The translations under genes and the position numbers were made by a program. Under the pieces are notes generated by a model. The model was given only the letters and a program-made list of their open reading frames with translations, made no database searches and had not been told where the DNA came from. A stretch of DNA of 64,000 nt from Halorubrum sp. DM2 (GTDB taxonomy: Archaea > Halobacteriota > Halobacteria > Halobacteriales > Haloferacaceae), in NCBI RefSeq assembly GCF_901686465.1, contig NZ_LR594487.1:592894-656893 (forward strand). The letters run 5' to 3'. Every line of letters begins with the position of its first letter. The first letter of the stretch is position 1. Positions 16,275 to 24,365 of the stretch are shown piece by piece.

Positions 16275-17990
16275 TCAGGCCACCCCCAGCAGTCCGGCGG
16301 CGTTCAGCGCGACGATGGCCACCCCGACGAGCGCCCCGACGAGCGCGACCCACGGGATGGTCACCCGGAGCACGTCCCCCTCGCGGCCGACGATACCGGC
16401 CGCCGTCGTCCCGAGGATGACGTTCCCGGGCGAGATCGCGTTACCGATCGCCCCGCCCGCGCTCTGCCCCGCGAGGATCAGCGGCTCGGAGAGCCCGCCC
16501 AACTGCGCGGCGGTCTGCTGTTGGAGCCCGCCGAACAGGATGTTCGACGCCGTGTTGCTCGACGTCATGAACGCGCCGAGCGATCCGATGAGCGGCGAGA
16601 AGAAGCCGTACGTCGTCGGCGTCGCGACGTTCGCGGCGCTCTCCGCGAGCACGAGCACCTGCCCGCTGTGGTCCATCACCTTCGCCATGACGAGGAAGGA
16701 GACGACCGCGATCGACGCCGGGATCGCGGTCGCGAGGACGGTGCGCGAGAACGCCCCGCGCGGCTCGTCGGCGCGGGCGGTGGCCGCCTCGTAGTGCCCC
16801 TTCCGGCGGTAGGCGACGAAGGCGACGACCGCGCTGAGGAGCAGGAACGTTCCCGGGTGCGTCAGCGGCGAGAACGGGGAGTACGGGGCGGTCGCCTCGG
16901 TGACGACGCCGAACGACGTCGCGATCTCGGGGAACGAGAGGCCGACCTGTAGCGCCCCGAGCGCATCACCGAGCGGCGTCACGACCGCGGTGACGAACGC
17001 CGCGGCCGCGAGCGCGACGAACGGCAGCGCCGCCATCGGGAGGCTCATCAGCCCGTCGTCGACGGGGTCCGCCGCGTCGGCGGCCGTCGCCGTCCCGCCG
17101 TCGGCGACGGCGGCGGGACCGGTTCCCTCCGACTCCGTCTCGGCGACCGACTCCGTCATCACCGGCCGGCGCTCGATGGCGTCGGTCGGGGTCGCGTAGC
17201 GGCTCCACGCCGCGAGCGGCGCGAGCGCGAGCAGGCCCACCGACGCCGCGAAGAAGTTGGCGAACTCCGGCGGGATGACCGTCACCGCGGCCAGCTGGCC
17301 GCCGCCGTGGATCAGCGAGACGACGACGACCATCGGGAACGCGTAGCGGACGGCCTCCCAGCGGCCGTAGAGCCACGCGATCGAGAGCCCGCCGACGAGG
17401 TTCGGGATCCACAGCAGGACGCCGAGCGCCAGCGCGGTCGCGGCGACGCTTTGCATCTCCACCACCTGTACCAGCGCGAGCCACGCGACGCCGAGCGTGC
17501 CGAACGTGTTGGCCCACGCGTGTCCGACGAGCGGGATCGCGACCGAGTACACCGGCTTCACGCCGAGCGCGAGCAGCAGCGGCGCGACCACGACGATGGG
17601 CGTTCCGAACCCGGAGATCGACTGCATGAACGAGACGAATACCCAGCCGAACGCCAACACGAGGAACAGCTCGTTCTCGGTGAACGCCGTGATCCGCGTC
17701 CGCAGCGCCTCGAATCCGTCGGCCCGCTCGATCACGTGGTAGAAGACGAGCGCAGGGACGATGACGTACAGCACGAACACCGCGTCCCAGACCCCCTTCC
17801 CGCTCGCGACCGACAGCGCCTCCGGCGACAGCCCGTACGCGGCCAGCGCGACGGCGGCCGCGGCGAACATCCCCACTGACGCCGCCTCGTGGGCGCGCCA
17901 CCGCAACACCACGAGCGTGAACAGAAGCAGCGCGAGCGGCACCAGCGCGAGGCCCGCGTACAGCGGACTAACTGGCAGCAACGCGTACAC
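16275..17990 (-). CDS. L-lactate permease family transporter
   Basis: A 571-residue LctP/GlcA-family permease (proton-coupled uptake of lactate or glycolate). Family hallmarks are FMQSISGFGTPIVVVAPLLLALG and VGHAWANTFGTLGVAW near residues 130-175, and SSNTASNILFGGLQQQTA with ISPGNVILGTTAAGIVGREG near the C terminus. The central hydrophilic loop is acidic and alanine-rich. Two starts are possible: GTG at 17990 (used) and GTG at 18074. The longer form would add a very basic head (RRPRRPERG) unusual for haloarchaea and would start within about 12 nt of a TATA-like TCGATAAC. Operon with the 60-residue protein just downstream. Confidence 0.88.
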   Translation of the reverse strand: MYALLPVSPLYAGLALVPLALLLFTLVVLRWRAHEAASVGMFAAAAVALAAYGLSPEALSVASGKGVWDAVFVLYVIVPALVFYHVIERADGFEALRTRITAFTENELFLVLAFGWVFVSFMQSISGFGTPIVVVAPLLLALGVKPVYSVAIPLVGHAWANTFGTLGVAWLALVQVVEMQSVAATALALGVLLWIPNLVGGLSIAWLYGRWEAVRYAFPMVVVVSLIHGGGQLAAVTVIPPEFANFFAASVGLLALAPLAAWSRYATPTDAIERRPVMTESVAETESEGTGPAAVADGGTATAADAADPVDDGLMSLPMAALPFVALAAAAFVTAVVTPLGDALGALQVGLSFPEIATSFGVVTEATAPYSPFSPLTHPGTFLLLSAVVAFVAYRRKGHYEAATARADEPRGAFSRTVLATAIPASIAVVSFLVMAKVMDHSGQVLVLAESAANVATPTTYGFFSPLIGSLGAFMTSSNTASNILFGGLQQQTAAQLGGLSEPLILAGQSAGGAIGNAISPGNVILGTTAAGIVGREGDVLRVTIPWVALVGALVGVAIVALNAAGLLGVA

Positions 17991-18466
17991 CCCCCGTTCC
18001 GGTCGGCGCGGTCTCCGGAGACTGCGCTTCCATTCAGTCTGTGCGCGTATTCGAGCCTGTTCGATCAGCCTCACGCCCGTCCGTTATCGATTCCAACATC
18101 TACGACGAACGAGTTCGGGACAAGTAGGAAAAAGACACCCATAATACACCATGGTCGTGTGATGATGTGGTATTCTTCTGGAAGGACGTATTAGGAAATC
18201 GAGCGCGGAGATCGATTCCGGATATCTCCGCGGTTCCGATCCCCCGCCCCGCTCGCCTCGTCGGTCTCGTCCGGTTCGTCCGTCACGTTTGTCGGGTGTT
18301 CACACATATGATCGTACGCCTTTTGTCCTGAGAAAGCACCGTATGTAGAACAGAGGGGCAGTAAATAATGATAATCGTCTATCCTGTCGAAAATCGTTAA
18401 ATGGACGCCGACCGTACTTTGAGCTGAACGAGGCGCGCTCGATCCGCCGAGCCGCACCACCACACT
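17991..18466. other. Intergenic region between lactate permease and stress protein
   Basis: Divergent intergenic stretch of 476 bp. It holds the probable promoter of the permease operon (TATA-like at about 18083-18090 read on the minus strand) and an AT-rich stretch at 18300-18410 with TAAATAATGATAATCG and GTTAAATGG that probably serves the plus-strand gene. A 38-codon acidic frame on the minus strand (18191-18307) is too weak to call. No RNA gene was seen. Confidence 0.5.
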
Positions 18467-19015
18467 ATGTCCGCCGACGTTGACCCGACCGACCCGACGA
18501 ACGAAACCCCAAACGCGTCCAGTACCGTCGCCCCGGGCGGGGCCGACGCCCGGAGCCGGACAGAGGCCGGCTCGCACCCGGCGGGCGTCGGCCAGTCCGT
18601 CTTCGAGCGCGTGCTGGTCGTCACCGACGACGGTCCCGCGGGCCGCGCCGCCGCGGCGACCGGCGTCGAGCTCGCAGCGGCCCACGGCGCGGCGGTCGAC
18701 GCGCTGTACGTCGTCGACACGGCGACCGACTGGGACATGGTCGTCGAGCGGCGCGAGCGGACCGGCGAAGACCTCGTCGAGTCCGTCGAGGCCCGGGGCG
18801 CGGCCGCGGGCGTCGACGTGGCGAAGTGGTTCCGCTACGGTGCCACCCACGAGGAGGTGATCGACTTCGCGGCGGCGCACGACGCCGACCTGATCGTGGT
18901 CGGTTCGGCCCGTCGCACGGGTCTCGACCGCCTGATACACCCGAACCCGCTCCCAGGTCGGCTCCAGCGCGGTGCCGACGCACCGGTGCTCGTCGTCGGT
19001 CCCGACGACCACTGA
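18467..19015 (+). CDS. Universal stress protein (UspA fold)
   Basis: A 182-residue single UspA domain preceded by about 45 disordered acidic residues. Motifs are RVLVVTDDGPAGRAAAATGVELAA at the start of the fold, VDALYVVDTATDWDM after strand 2, ADLIVVGSARRTGLDRL, and the closing APVLVVGPDD. The ATP-binding G-2x-G-9x-G(S/T) pattern is incomplete (GSARRTG then LPGRLQRGADAPV), so nucleotide binding is uncertain. Role in stress is by family only. An AT-rich promoter region precedes it. Confidence 0.85.
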   Translation: MSADVDPTDPTNETPNASSTVAPGGADARSRTEAGSHPAGVGQSVFERVLVVTDDGPAGRAAAATGVELAAAHGAAVDALYVVDTATDWDMVVERRERTGEDLVESVEARGAAAGVDVAKWFRYGATHEEVIDFAAAHDADLIVVGSARRTGLDRLIHPNPLPGRLQRGADAPVLVVGPDDH

Positions 19016-19042
19016 CCGGGGCAGTTTCTCTCGGCGCGTTTC

Positions 19043-19107
19043 TTCACTCGGTGCGTTCCTTCACTCGGTGCGTTCCTTCACTCGGTGCGTTCCTTCACTC
19101 GGTGCGC
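19043..19107. repeat. 17-bp tandem repeat, about 3.8 copies
   Basis: The unit TTCACTCGGTGCGTTCC begins at 19043, 19060 and 19077 without change, then a partial fourth copy at 19094 diverges after TTCACTCGGTGCG. It lies between the stress-protein stop and the FAD-protein promoter. A 17-bp period does not keep reading frame, so it is not a peptide repeat. Probably replication slippage; a regulatory role is possible. Confidence 0.85.
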
Positions 19108-19185
19108 CTCCTCCTTTCGATCCGTCCTGGGCGGGCGTCCCCGCCGCACGCGACCGGTTAAGTGGTCACGGTCCCAACGGTCGGT

Positions 19186-20244
19186 GTGACTGACGTAGGC
19201 ATCGTCGGCGCGGGTGCCGGGGCGGCCGCGGCGGCGTTCGTCATCGATCGGACCGTGCCCGACGCGGACGTGACCGTCGTCGAGAAGTCCGGGGGGCTGT
19301 GCGGGCGCGCGGCGACCCGCCGCCACGACGACCTCACGTACGACTACGGGGCGAACTACCTGAAGAGCGACGACGACCGCGTCGTCGAACTGATCACGGA
19401 GACGCTCGACGACGAGGGGCTCGTCGACGCGACCGAGCCGGTGTACACCTTCGACGTCGACGGGACGGTGTCGCCCGGCCGCGACGCCGACGAGCACAAG
19501 TGGAGCTACCGGCGGGGGCTCACGCAGATCGCCAAGCGGCTGTTCGGCCGCACCGACGCGACGGTCCACCGACGGACCCGCGTCGAGACGGTCCGCCGAG
19601 TCGACGGCGCGAACCCGACCGACGACGGACGCTGGGAACTCGACGACGCCGACGGGGAGACGCACGGGCCGTTCGACGTCCTCCTCATGAATCCGCCGGC
19701 CCCGCAGACCGCCGAGCTGCTCCGGACGGCCGAGTGGGACGACCCGCTCCGAGAGACGCTCGTCGAGGCGGTCGGCGCGGTCGAGTACGGCAGCGTCTGG
19801 ACCGCGGTGTTACACTACCCGTTCGCGCTCGATGTCCCCTACTACGCGCTCGTCAACACCGACAAGGAACACGCGGTCGGGTGGGTCTCCCGCGAGGAAT
19901 GTAAGGCCGGTCACGTCCCCGACGGGGAGACGCTGCTCGTCGTCCAGGCCGGCGGCGCGTGGTCGGCGACGCACTACGACGACGACCCGGCCGAGAACGT
20001 CGCCGCGCTGGCGGCGCACACCGCCGACATCCTCGGCGATGAGCGACTCGCCGACCCCGCGTGGACCGATCATCAGGGGTGGCGCTACGCGCTCCCCGAG
20101 GACGGCGTCGACCGCGGTCCGGTCGACTCGGCGCGGGACGCGGGGCTGTACCTCCTCGGCGACTGGGTCGCGGGCGAGGGCCGCCTCCACGCCGCACTCG
20201 CGAACGGACTCGACGTCGGCGAACGCGTCGCGTACGGGATCTGA
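19186..20244 (+). CDS. FAD-dependent amine-oxidase/renalase-like oxidoreductase
   Basis: A 352-residue flavoprotein. The dinucleotide motif is VGIVGAGAGAAAAAFVI at the N terminus, followed by VVEKSGGLCGRAATRR (the G-G-x-x-x-x-R-x-x-T-like flavin motif of amine oxidases) and DYGANYLKS. The C-terminal flavin segment is GLYLLGDWVAGEGRLHAALANGLDVGERV. Closest in style to renalase-like or NAD(P)/FAD-dependent oxidoreductases; substrate unknown. The GTG at 19186 fits a TATA-like GGTTAAG about 27 nt upstream; the earlier GTG at 19162 would lie almost on that box. Confidence 0.85.
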   Translation: MTDVGIVGAGAGAAAAAFVIDRTVPDADVTVVEKSGGLCGRAATRRHDDLTYDYGANYLKSDDDRVVELITETLDDEGLVDATEPVYTFDVDGTVSPGRDADEHKWSYRRGLTQIAKRLFGRTDATVHRRTRVETVRRVDGANPTDDGRWELDDADGETHGPFDVLLMNPPAPQTAELLRTAEWDDPLRETLVEAVGAVEYGSVWTAVLHYPFALDVPYYALVNTDKEHAVGWVSREECKAGHVPDGETLLVVQAGGAWSATHYDDDPAENVAALAAHTADILGDERLADPAWTDHQGWRYALPEDGVDRGPVDSARDAGLYLLGDWVAGEGRLHAALANGLDVGERVAYGI

Positions 20245-20345
20245 AAACGACCGACTGCGACGCGGGCGACCGCGTCGCGGTCGGAAAAGGGATCTTCTCG
20301 AAATCGGTTCGACGACGGCCCGACGGGAGCCGGACGGTCGCGCGG

Positions 20346-20633
20346 TCAGTTCGTCGTAATGCGGTACTCGACGGTGCCCAGTCCGGGGAGCGTGAGCGTC
20401 TGGACGCGGCCGCTGCGCCGTCGCAGGGTCCGCAGGACGGACCGCGAGAGGACGGCGAGCGCGACGGTGCCGGTCAGCAGCGCGACGGTGGCGACCGGGT
20501 ACGCGAGCGCGACGAACGGGACGATGACGAGCGCTAAGTACACGAGCGTCCCCAGCGGGGAGCGTCCGGCGGGCGGCGATTCGGATCCGGCGGGTCGGTG
20601 CTGCTCCGCCGAGGTGATAGAGCCTTGGTACAT
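20346..20633 (-). CDS. Small haloarchaeal membrane protein
   Basis: A 95-residue hypothetical protein with two closely spaced transmembrane helices (PLGTLVYLALVIVPFVALAYPV and VALLTGTVALAVLSRSVL), a basic cytoplasmic turn and a short C-terminal strand-rich tail (QTLTLPGLGTVEYRIT). The N-terminal 25 residues are polar and Pro/Ser-rich. No function recognised. An inverted repeat (20672-20692) lies in its promoter region, 39 nt upstream of the ATG, which suggests regulation. Confidence 0.65.
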   Translation of the reverse strand: MYQGSITSAEQHRPAGSESPPAGRSPLGTLVYLALVIVPFVALAYPVATVALLTGTVALAVLSRSVLRTLRRRSGRVQTLTLPGLGTVEYRITTN

Positions 20634-20970
20634 ATCTCACCGTACACGCTCCGACGACTAAAACCTTTCACTTCTCAAATAGGTTTTGAGAAATGCTACC
20701 ACACCTCTCCCAATTAGAGGTTCTAAAACGGTTGTTAATGGGGTGTAAGACGTACCATGGTAGACGTTATTATACTTCTCATAATTTTGTGACTTCCGTC
20801 GAACCGCGGTCGCGATCGGCTCCGATGCCGGGAGTTTTTGACGGACGAATGCGGCGTTCGCGGTCCGCGCCGTCGGCTCCGTCCGCTCGTCGGCGACCGT
20901 GGACCCGTCCCGGGTTCGGCGGTGCTTTTATTTCGGTCCGATACCACGCGCAGATACGGATAGCCACACG
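20634..20970. other. AT-rich divergent intergenic region
   Basis: A 337-bp gap between the small membrane protein and the HTH protein. It carries the inverted repeat at 20672-20692, an AT-rich block at 20765-20800 (TTATTATACTTCTCATAATTTTG) and a TATA-like CTTTTATTT at 20925-20933 that fits the plus-strand gene at 20971. No coding potential was seen. Confidence 0.5.
20672..20692. promoter_or_regulatory. Inverted repeat, probable operator
   Basis: TTCTCAAA and TTTGAGAA, perfect 8-bp arms with a 5-bp spacer, 39 nt upstream of the ATG at 20633. Position over the promoter suggests a transcription-factor site rather than a terminator. Confidence 0.5.
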
Positions 20971-21264
20971 ATGACACTCGATACTCCCACTACCGATCCA
21001 GCGGTCGTCGTCGCGGCGTCGGAGCGCAAGCGCGTGGTCGCCGGTCTCGCGGACGGCACCGTCGAGACGGTCGCGGATCTGCGCGTTCGCGGGCGGGCCG
21101 ACGAGATCGCGGCCGAACTCCGCGAGACCCACCTCCCGGCCTTAGAGGAGGCGGGCTACATCGAGTGGGACCGCGAGGCGGGGACCATCAAACCCGGGCC
21201 GAACTTCGAGGAGGCCGCCGAGCACGTCGACGACCTCCCGATGCCGGAGCCTTCCGACGACTGA
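20971..21264 (+). CDS. Small winged-helix protein, DUF7344-like
   Basis: A 97-residue predicted DNA-binding protein. After SERKRVVAGLADGTVETVADLRV the segment ETHLPALEEAGYIEWDREAGTIKPGPNFEE matches the recognition helix plus wing seen in haloarchaeal DUF7344-type winged-helix domains (compare the C-terminal domain of the gene at 24922-25950, with HLPMLQDAGIIQYD). It probably acts as a transcription factor; targets unknown. ATG at 20971 follows a TATA-like box by about 42 nt. Stands alone, 94 bp before the methylase. Confidence 0.75.
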   Translation: MTLDTPTTDPAVVVAASERKRVVAGLADGTVETVADLRVRGRADEIAAELRETHLPALEEAGYIEWDREAGTIKPGPNFEEAAEHVDDLPMPEPSDD

Positions 21265-21358
21265 CCGCGGTCGCCGACATCTCCGCTTCGATCGGGAGTC
21301 GCCGTCGCGGACGCGGCCCGAGACGTTTATCCCCGGCCGCGGGCGACACTCGACAGCG

Positions 21359-22279
21359 ATGGCCGAGCCGATCCTGAAGTGGGCCGGCGGGAAGCGACAG
21401 CTGCTCGACGAGCTGTATGCCCGGTTCCCGGCCTCGTTCGGCCGGTACCACGAGCCGTTCGTCGGCGGCGGGGCCGTCTTCTTCGATCTGGAACCCGCCC
21501 GCGCGACGGTCAACGACGCGAACCCGCGGCTCGTGAACTTCTACGAGCAGGTCCGGGACCGCCCCGAGGAGCTGATCGCCCGGCTCGCGGCGTTCGACGA
21601 CCCCGAGAGCGACTCGGACCCCGACCTGCCGTACGCCGACGAGACCGCGCGCGGCCGGGACGTGGACGCCTACTACTACCAGCAGCGCGCGCGGTTCAAC
21701 CGCCGCCCGTACGAGGGGGAGTTCGACCCGCTGGAGGAGGCCGCCCTGCTTTTATACCTCAACCGCACCTGCTACAACGGGCTGTACCGCGAGAACGCCG
21801 ACGGCGGATTCAACGTCCCGATCGGCCGGTACGCCGACCCGGACTGGGTCCAGCGCGACCGGATCCGATGCGCGAGCGACCTGCTCGCCGACGCCGAGAT
21901 CCGCAACGACGACTTCGCGTACGTCCTTGACGCCGCCGATCCGGGCGATCTGGTCTACTTCGATCCCCCCTACGAGCCGATGAGCGCGACCGCGAACTTC
22001 AACGAGTACAGCGCGTCGGGGTTCGACCGCGAGGACCAGCGCCGCCTGCTGGAGGTCGCCGGCGACCTCGACGACGCCGGCGTCTGGGTCGTGCTCTCGA
22101 ACAGCGGCGTGATGTACGACGCGTACGCCGACGCGGGCTTCCGCGTCGACCGCGAGGACGCGACCCGTTCGATCAACAGCGACGCCGACAACCGCGACGC
22201 GGTCGACGAGATCGTCGCCACCAACGTCCCGCCCGCGGAGCGGCGTGAGCGCGGGCAGCGCGAACTGCCCGACTTCTGA
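21359..22279 (+). CDS. Dam-type DNA adenine N6-methyltransferase
   Basis: A 306-residue class D12 (Dam/DpnM) adenine methylase. SAM-binding motif I is YHEPFVGGGAVFF (residues 30-42) after the typical N-terminal PILKWAGGKRQLL, and the catalytic motif is DPPY at 202-205, preceded by GDLVYF. The middle (YYYQQRARFNRR, YLNRTCYNGLYREN) is the family's target-recognition part. No restriction enzyme is next to it, so it is probably an orphan or viral-type methylase; Dam-like specificity for GATC is possible but not proven. A TATA-like CGTTTAT lies about 31 nt upstream. Confidence 0.93.
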   Translation: MAEPILKWAGGKRQLLDELYARFPASFGRYHEPFVGGGAVFFDLEPARATVNDANPRLVNFYEQVRDRPEELIARLAAFDDPESDSDPDLPYADETARGRDVDAYYYQQRARFNRRPYEGEFDPLEEAALLLYLNRTCYNGLYRENADGGFNVPIGRYADPDWVQRDRIRCASDLLADAEIRNDDFAYVLDAADPGDLVYFDPPYEPMSATANFNEYSASGFDREDQRRLLEVAGDLDDAGVWVVLSNSGVMYDAYADAGFRVDREDATRSINSDADNRDAVDEIVATNVPPAERRERGQRELPDF

Positions 22280-22359
22280 GCCAACGGCCCCGTTGACATA
22301 CTCGTATTTTGCTATTTTGTCCTCTCGATAGCTCAGTACGGTCCGACAGCGGTACAGTC

Positions 22360-22400
22360 GGATTCCCCCAGCGGCTGAAGCCGCGGGCTTTCCTTGTTCC
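22360..22400 (+). mobile_element. Possible IS200/IS605 (TnpB-type) right-end remnant
   Basis: The hairpin CAGCGGCTGAAGCCGCGGGC followed by TTTCC resembles the subterminal hairpin and tail found after tnpB in haloarchaeal IS605/IS1341-type elements. No transposase or TnpB frame survives nearby, so this would be a solo end or excision scar. The preceding 22300-22350 is AT-rich, unlike its flanks. Confidence 0.45.
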
Positions 22401-22467
22401 TCTGTGAATCAACGAACTCCGCCGATATTGAGGAGAAGACATTTCAGGAACGGTTTGGTCGTCGGGT

Positions 22468-22890
22468 ATGCGGCGGAGACAATGCCTACGCGCGGCTGGA
22501 GCCTGTTCCGGTATACTGGCGCTCGCGGGATGCGTCGAGACGCTTCCCGGTGGGAACGCGCCCCCCGACTACCCGGGTGGAACGCTGGTCGTCGAGAATG
22601 CCGGTGACAGTCCCGTGAGAGTCTCAGTAGACACGAAATTGGAACGGTTCGATGCCCAGCTGGACGTCGAAGTCGCCGGCGGTGAAACGGTCGTTCGCCG
22701 GGAATTCGTCACCGCCGAAACGGGTGACATCGTGACTCTCGAAGCGCTGCTCGGAGAGACCGGTGAGCGAATCAGATTCCAGTTCCTCCCCGCAGGTGGT
22801 GGTGAGGACACGCCGCCGGAAGTGGCTCGTCTCACCTTCGAGTCTGGCGTCGAAGCGAGCGCGAGCTGGACCGCGACGGCCGGAACGTGA
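22468..22890 (+). CDS. Small haloarchaeal lipoprotein
   Basis: A 140-residue secreted protein. The N terminus MRRRQCLRAAGACSGILALAGC has two or three arginines, a hydrophobic core and a lipobox (ALAGC), so Cys22 is the probable lipid-attachment site; whether export is Tat or Sec is unclear. The rest looks like one beta-sandwich domain (TLVVENAGDSPVRVSV, FDAQLDVEVAGGETVVRREF, IRFQFLPAGGG). Proteins of this plan are common in haloarchaea and unassigned. A strong inverted repeat 33 bp after the stop may end its transcript. Confidence 0.7.
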   Translation: MRRRQCLRAAGACSGILALAGCVETLPGGNAPPDYPGGTLVVENAGDSPVRVSVDTKLERFDAQLDVEVAGGETVVRREFVTAETGDIVTLEALLGETGERIRFQFLPAGGGEDTPPEVARLTFESGVEASASWTATAGT

Positions 22891-22922
22891 ACCCGTTCAA
22901 CACGCACTGTTCAGCGACCAGT

Positions 22923-22950
22923 CGCTTCAGGCGCGAATCCGCCTGAAGCG
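22923..22950. terminator. Perfect 11-bp inverted repeat
   Basis: CGCTTCAGGCG and CGCCTGAAGCG with a 6-bp loop, 33 bp after the lipoprotein stop. No T-run follows, so it may be an RNA-processing hairpin or a protein site rather than a classic terminator. Confidence 0.45.
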
Positions 22951-23078
22951 GCGGATCCGACGGGACCGACTCGCCGGAATCGAACGGACCCGGGTACCCC
23001 ATCGACCGCGGAACCGCGCGGTCACCCGACCGCGGCGTTGGGGCGGGCTTTTTGCCCTCCCCCGCCGACGGGTCGGGT

Positions 23079-23528
23079 ATGACCGATCTCGATATCGACC
23101 TCGTCCTCGTGCCCGTCGACGGCAGCGAGGAGTCACACGAGGCGGTCGATTACGCCATCGCGGTCGCGGCCGAGTACGACGCGAGCGTCCACGCGCTGTA
23201 CGTGCTCGACGAGGACGTCGTCCGCGCAATCGACCACGGCGTGGTCGACGAGAGCGAGGTGGCCGACGACTCAGAGGCGTTCACCGACTCGGTCGCCCGC
23301 CGCGCGGACGCGGCCGGCGTCCCCCACAGCAACTCCATCGCGAACGGGTTCTCCACCTCGGTGAAGACGGTCCACCCCGGCAGCGTCGTCCTCGACACGG
23401 CCGAGGAACTGGACTCGGACTTCATCGTCGTCCCGCGCGAGCCGGTCTCCGGCGACCCCGGCGAGGTGCTGGGGAAGGCCGCGGAGTACGTCCTGCTGTA
23501 CGCGAGCCAGCCCGTGTTGTCCGTCTGA
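23079..23528 (+). CDS. Universal stress protein (UspA fold)
   Basis: A 149-residue UspA-domain protein: DLVLVPVDGSEESHEAVDYAIAVA opens the fold, SVHALYVLDEDVV follows, and DFIVVPREPVSGDPGEVLGKAAEYVLLYASQPVLSV ends it. The usual GxxGxxxxxxxxGS ATP loop is replaced, so this member probably does not bind ATP. ATG at 23079 has CTTTTTG about 28 nt upstream; the TTG at 23052 lies in that box. The stop overlaps the next start (TGATG), so it is cotranslated with the DUF63 membrane protein. Confidence 0.85.
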   Translation: MTDLDIDLVLVPVDGSEESHEAVDYAIAVAAEYDASVHALYVLDEDVVRAIDHGVVDESEVADDSEAFTDSVARRADAAGVPHSNSIANGFSTSVKTVHPGSVVLDTAEELDSDFIVVPREPVSGDPGEVLGKAAEYVLLYASQPVLSV

Positions 23529-24337
23529 TGGTCGGCGGTCTCCTCCCCGCGGGCACGACGCTCCCGCCCCTGCCGCACCTCCTCGTCGTCCTGCTCGCGG
23601 CCGGCGGGGTCGCCGCCGCGCTCCGCCGCCGTCGCCCGCGGGTCACCGGCCGCCGCGTCCTCGCGCTCGCCCCGTGGATGGCGCTCGGCTCCGCCGCGCA
23701 CGTCCTCTACGTCGTCGACGCGCTCCCGCCCGTCCTCGCCCCCTTCGCCGGCTCGCCGACGGTCTACCTCACGGTGGGTGCGGTCGCTGGCGCGGCGTGG
23801 ATCGCGGCCGACGCGACCCGCCCGAACCGCGTCGCGGCGACCCTCGCGGCCGCCGGCGCGCTCCTCGTCGTCCCCGTCGTCGCGGTCGCGGCCGGGACCG
23901 GCCTCTCCCCCGAGGGGGCGCGCTGGTCGGCGGTCGCGCTCGCGCTCACCGTCCCGGTCGCCGGCGGGGCGTGGGTCGGTCTGACGCGGCTCCGGCCCGA
24001 GGCCGCGGTCACCGGCGGCGTCGGCGCGCTCGCGGTGTTCGGCCACGCGCTCGACGGCGTCTCGACGGCGGTCGGAACCACGCAGCTCGGCTTCGGCGAG
24101 CGCACGCCGCTCTCGCGGTTCCTCTTGGAACTCGGCGGGGTCCCGCCGGTGCCGGTGCTCGGCGAGGGGTGGCTGTTCCTCCTCGTGAAGCTCGCGGTCG
24201 CGACCGCCGTCGTCTGGCTGTTCGCCGCGTACGTGCGCGAGACGCCGGCAGAGGGGTATCTCCTCTTGGGCTTCGTCGGAGCGATGGGGCTCGGCCCGGC
24301 GGTCCACAACCTCGTCCTCTTCTCCGTGGCGGCGTGA
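23528..24337 (+). CDS. DUF63 family integral membrane protein
   Basis: A 269-residue polytopic protein with about eight hydrophobic segments. Features of the archaeal DUF63 family are GHALDGVSTAVGTTQLGFGERTPLS in the middle (His-x-x-Asp in a helix) and the final FVGAMGLGPAVHNLVLF. Function is unknown; conserved polar residues inside helices suggest an enzyme or transporter. Starts inside the stop of the stress-protein gene, an unusual pairing. Converges with the DUF456 gene. Confidence 0.85.
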   Translation: MVGGLLPAGTTLPPLPHLLVVLLAAGGVAAALRRRRPRVTGRRVLALAPWMALGSAAHVLYVVDALPPVLAPFAGSPTVYLTVGAVAGAAWIAADATRPNRVAATLAAAGALLVVPVVAVAAGTGLSPEGARWSAVALALTVPVAGGAWVGLTRLRPEAAVTGGVGALAVFGHALDGVSTAVGTTQLGFGERTPLSRFLLELGGVPPVPVLGEGWLFLLVKLAVATAVVWLFAAYVRETPAEGYLLLGFVGAMGLGPAVHNLVLFSVAA

Positions 24338-24365
24338 GGTTCGAGCCTTCGGGTCCGGCCTTCGG

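Noticed and set aside
18191-18307. 38-codon acidic minus-strand frame in the gap before the stress-protein gene.
   Set aside because: Acidic composition is suggestive, but there is no domain, no clear promoter and no coupling to a neighbour.
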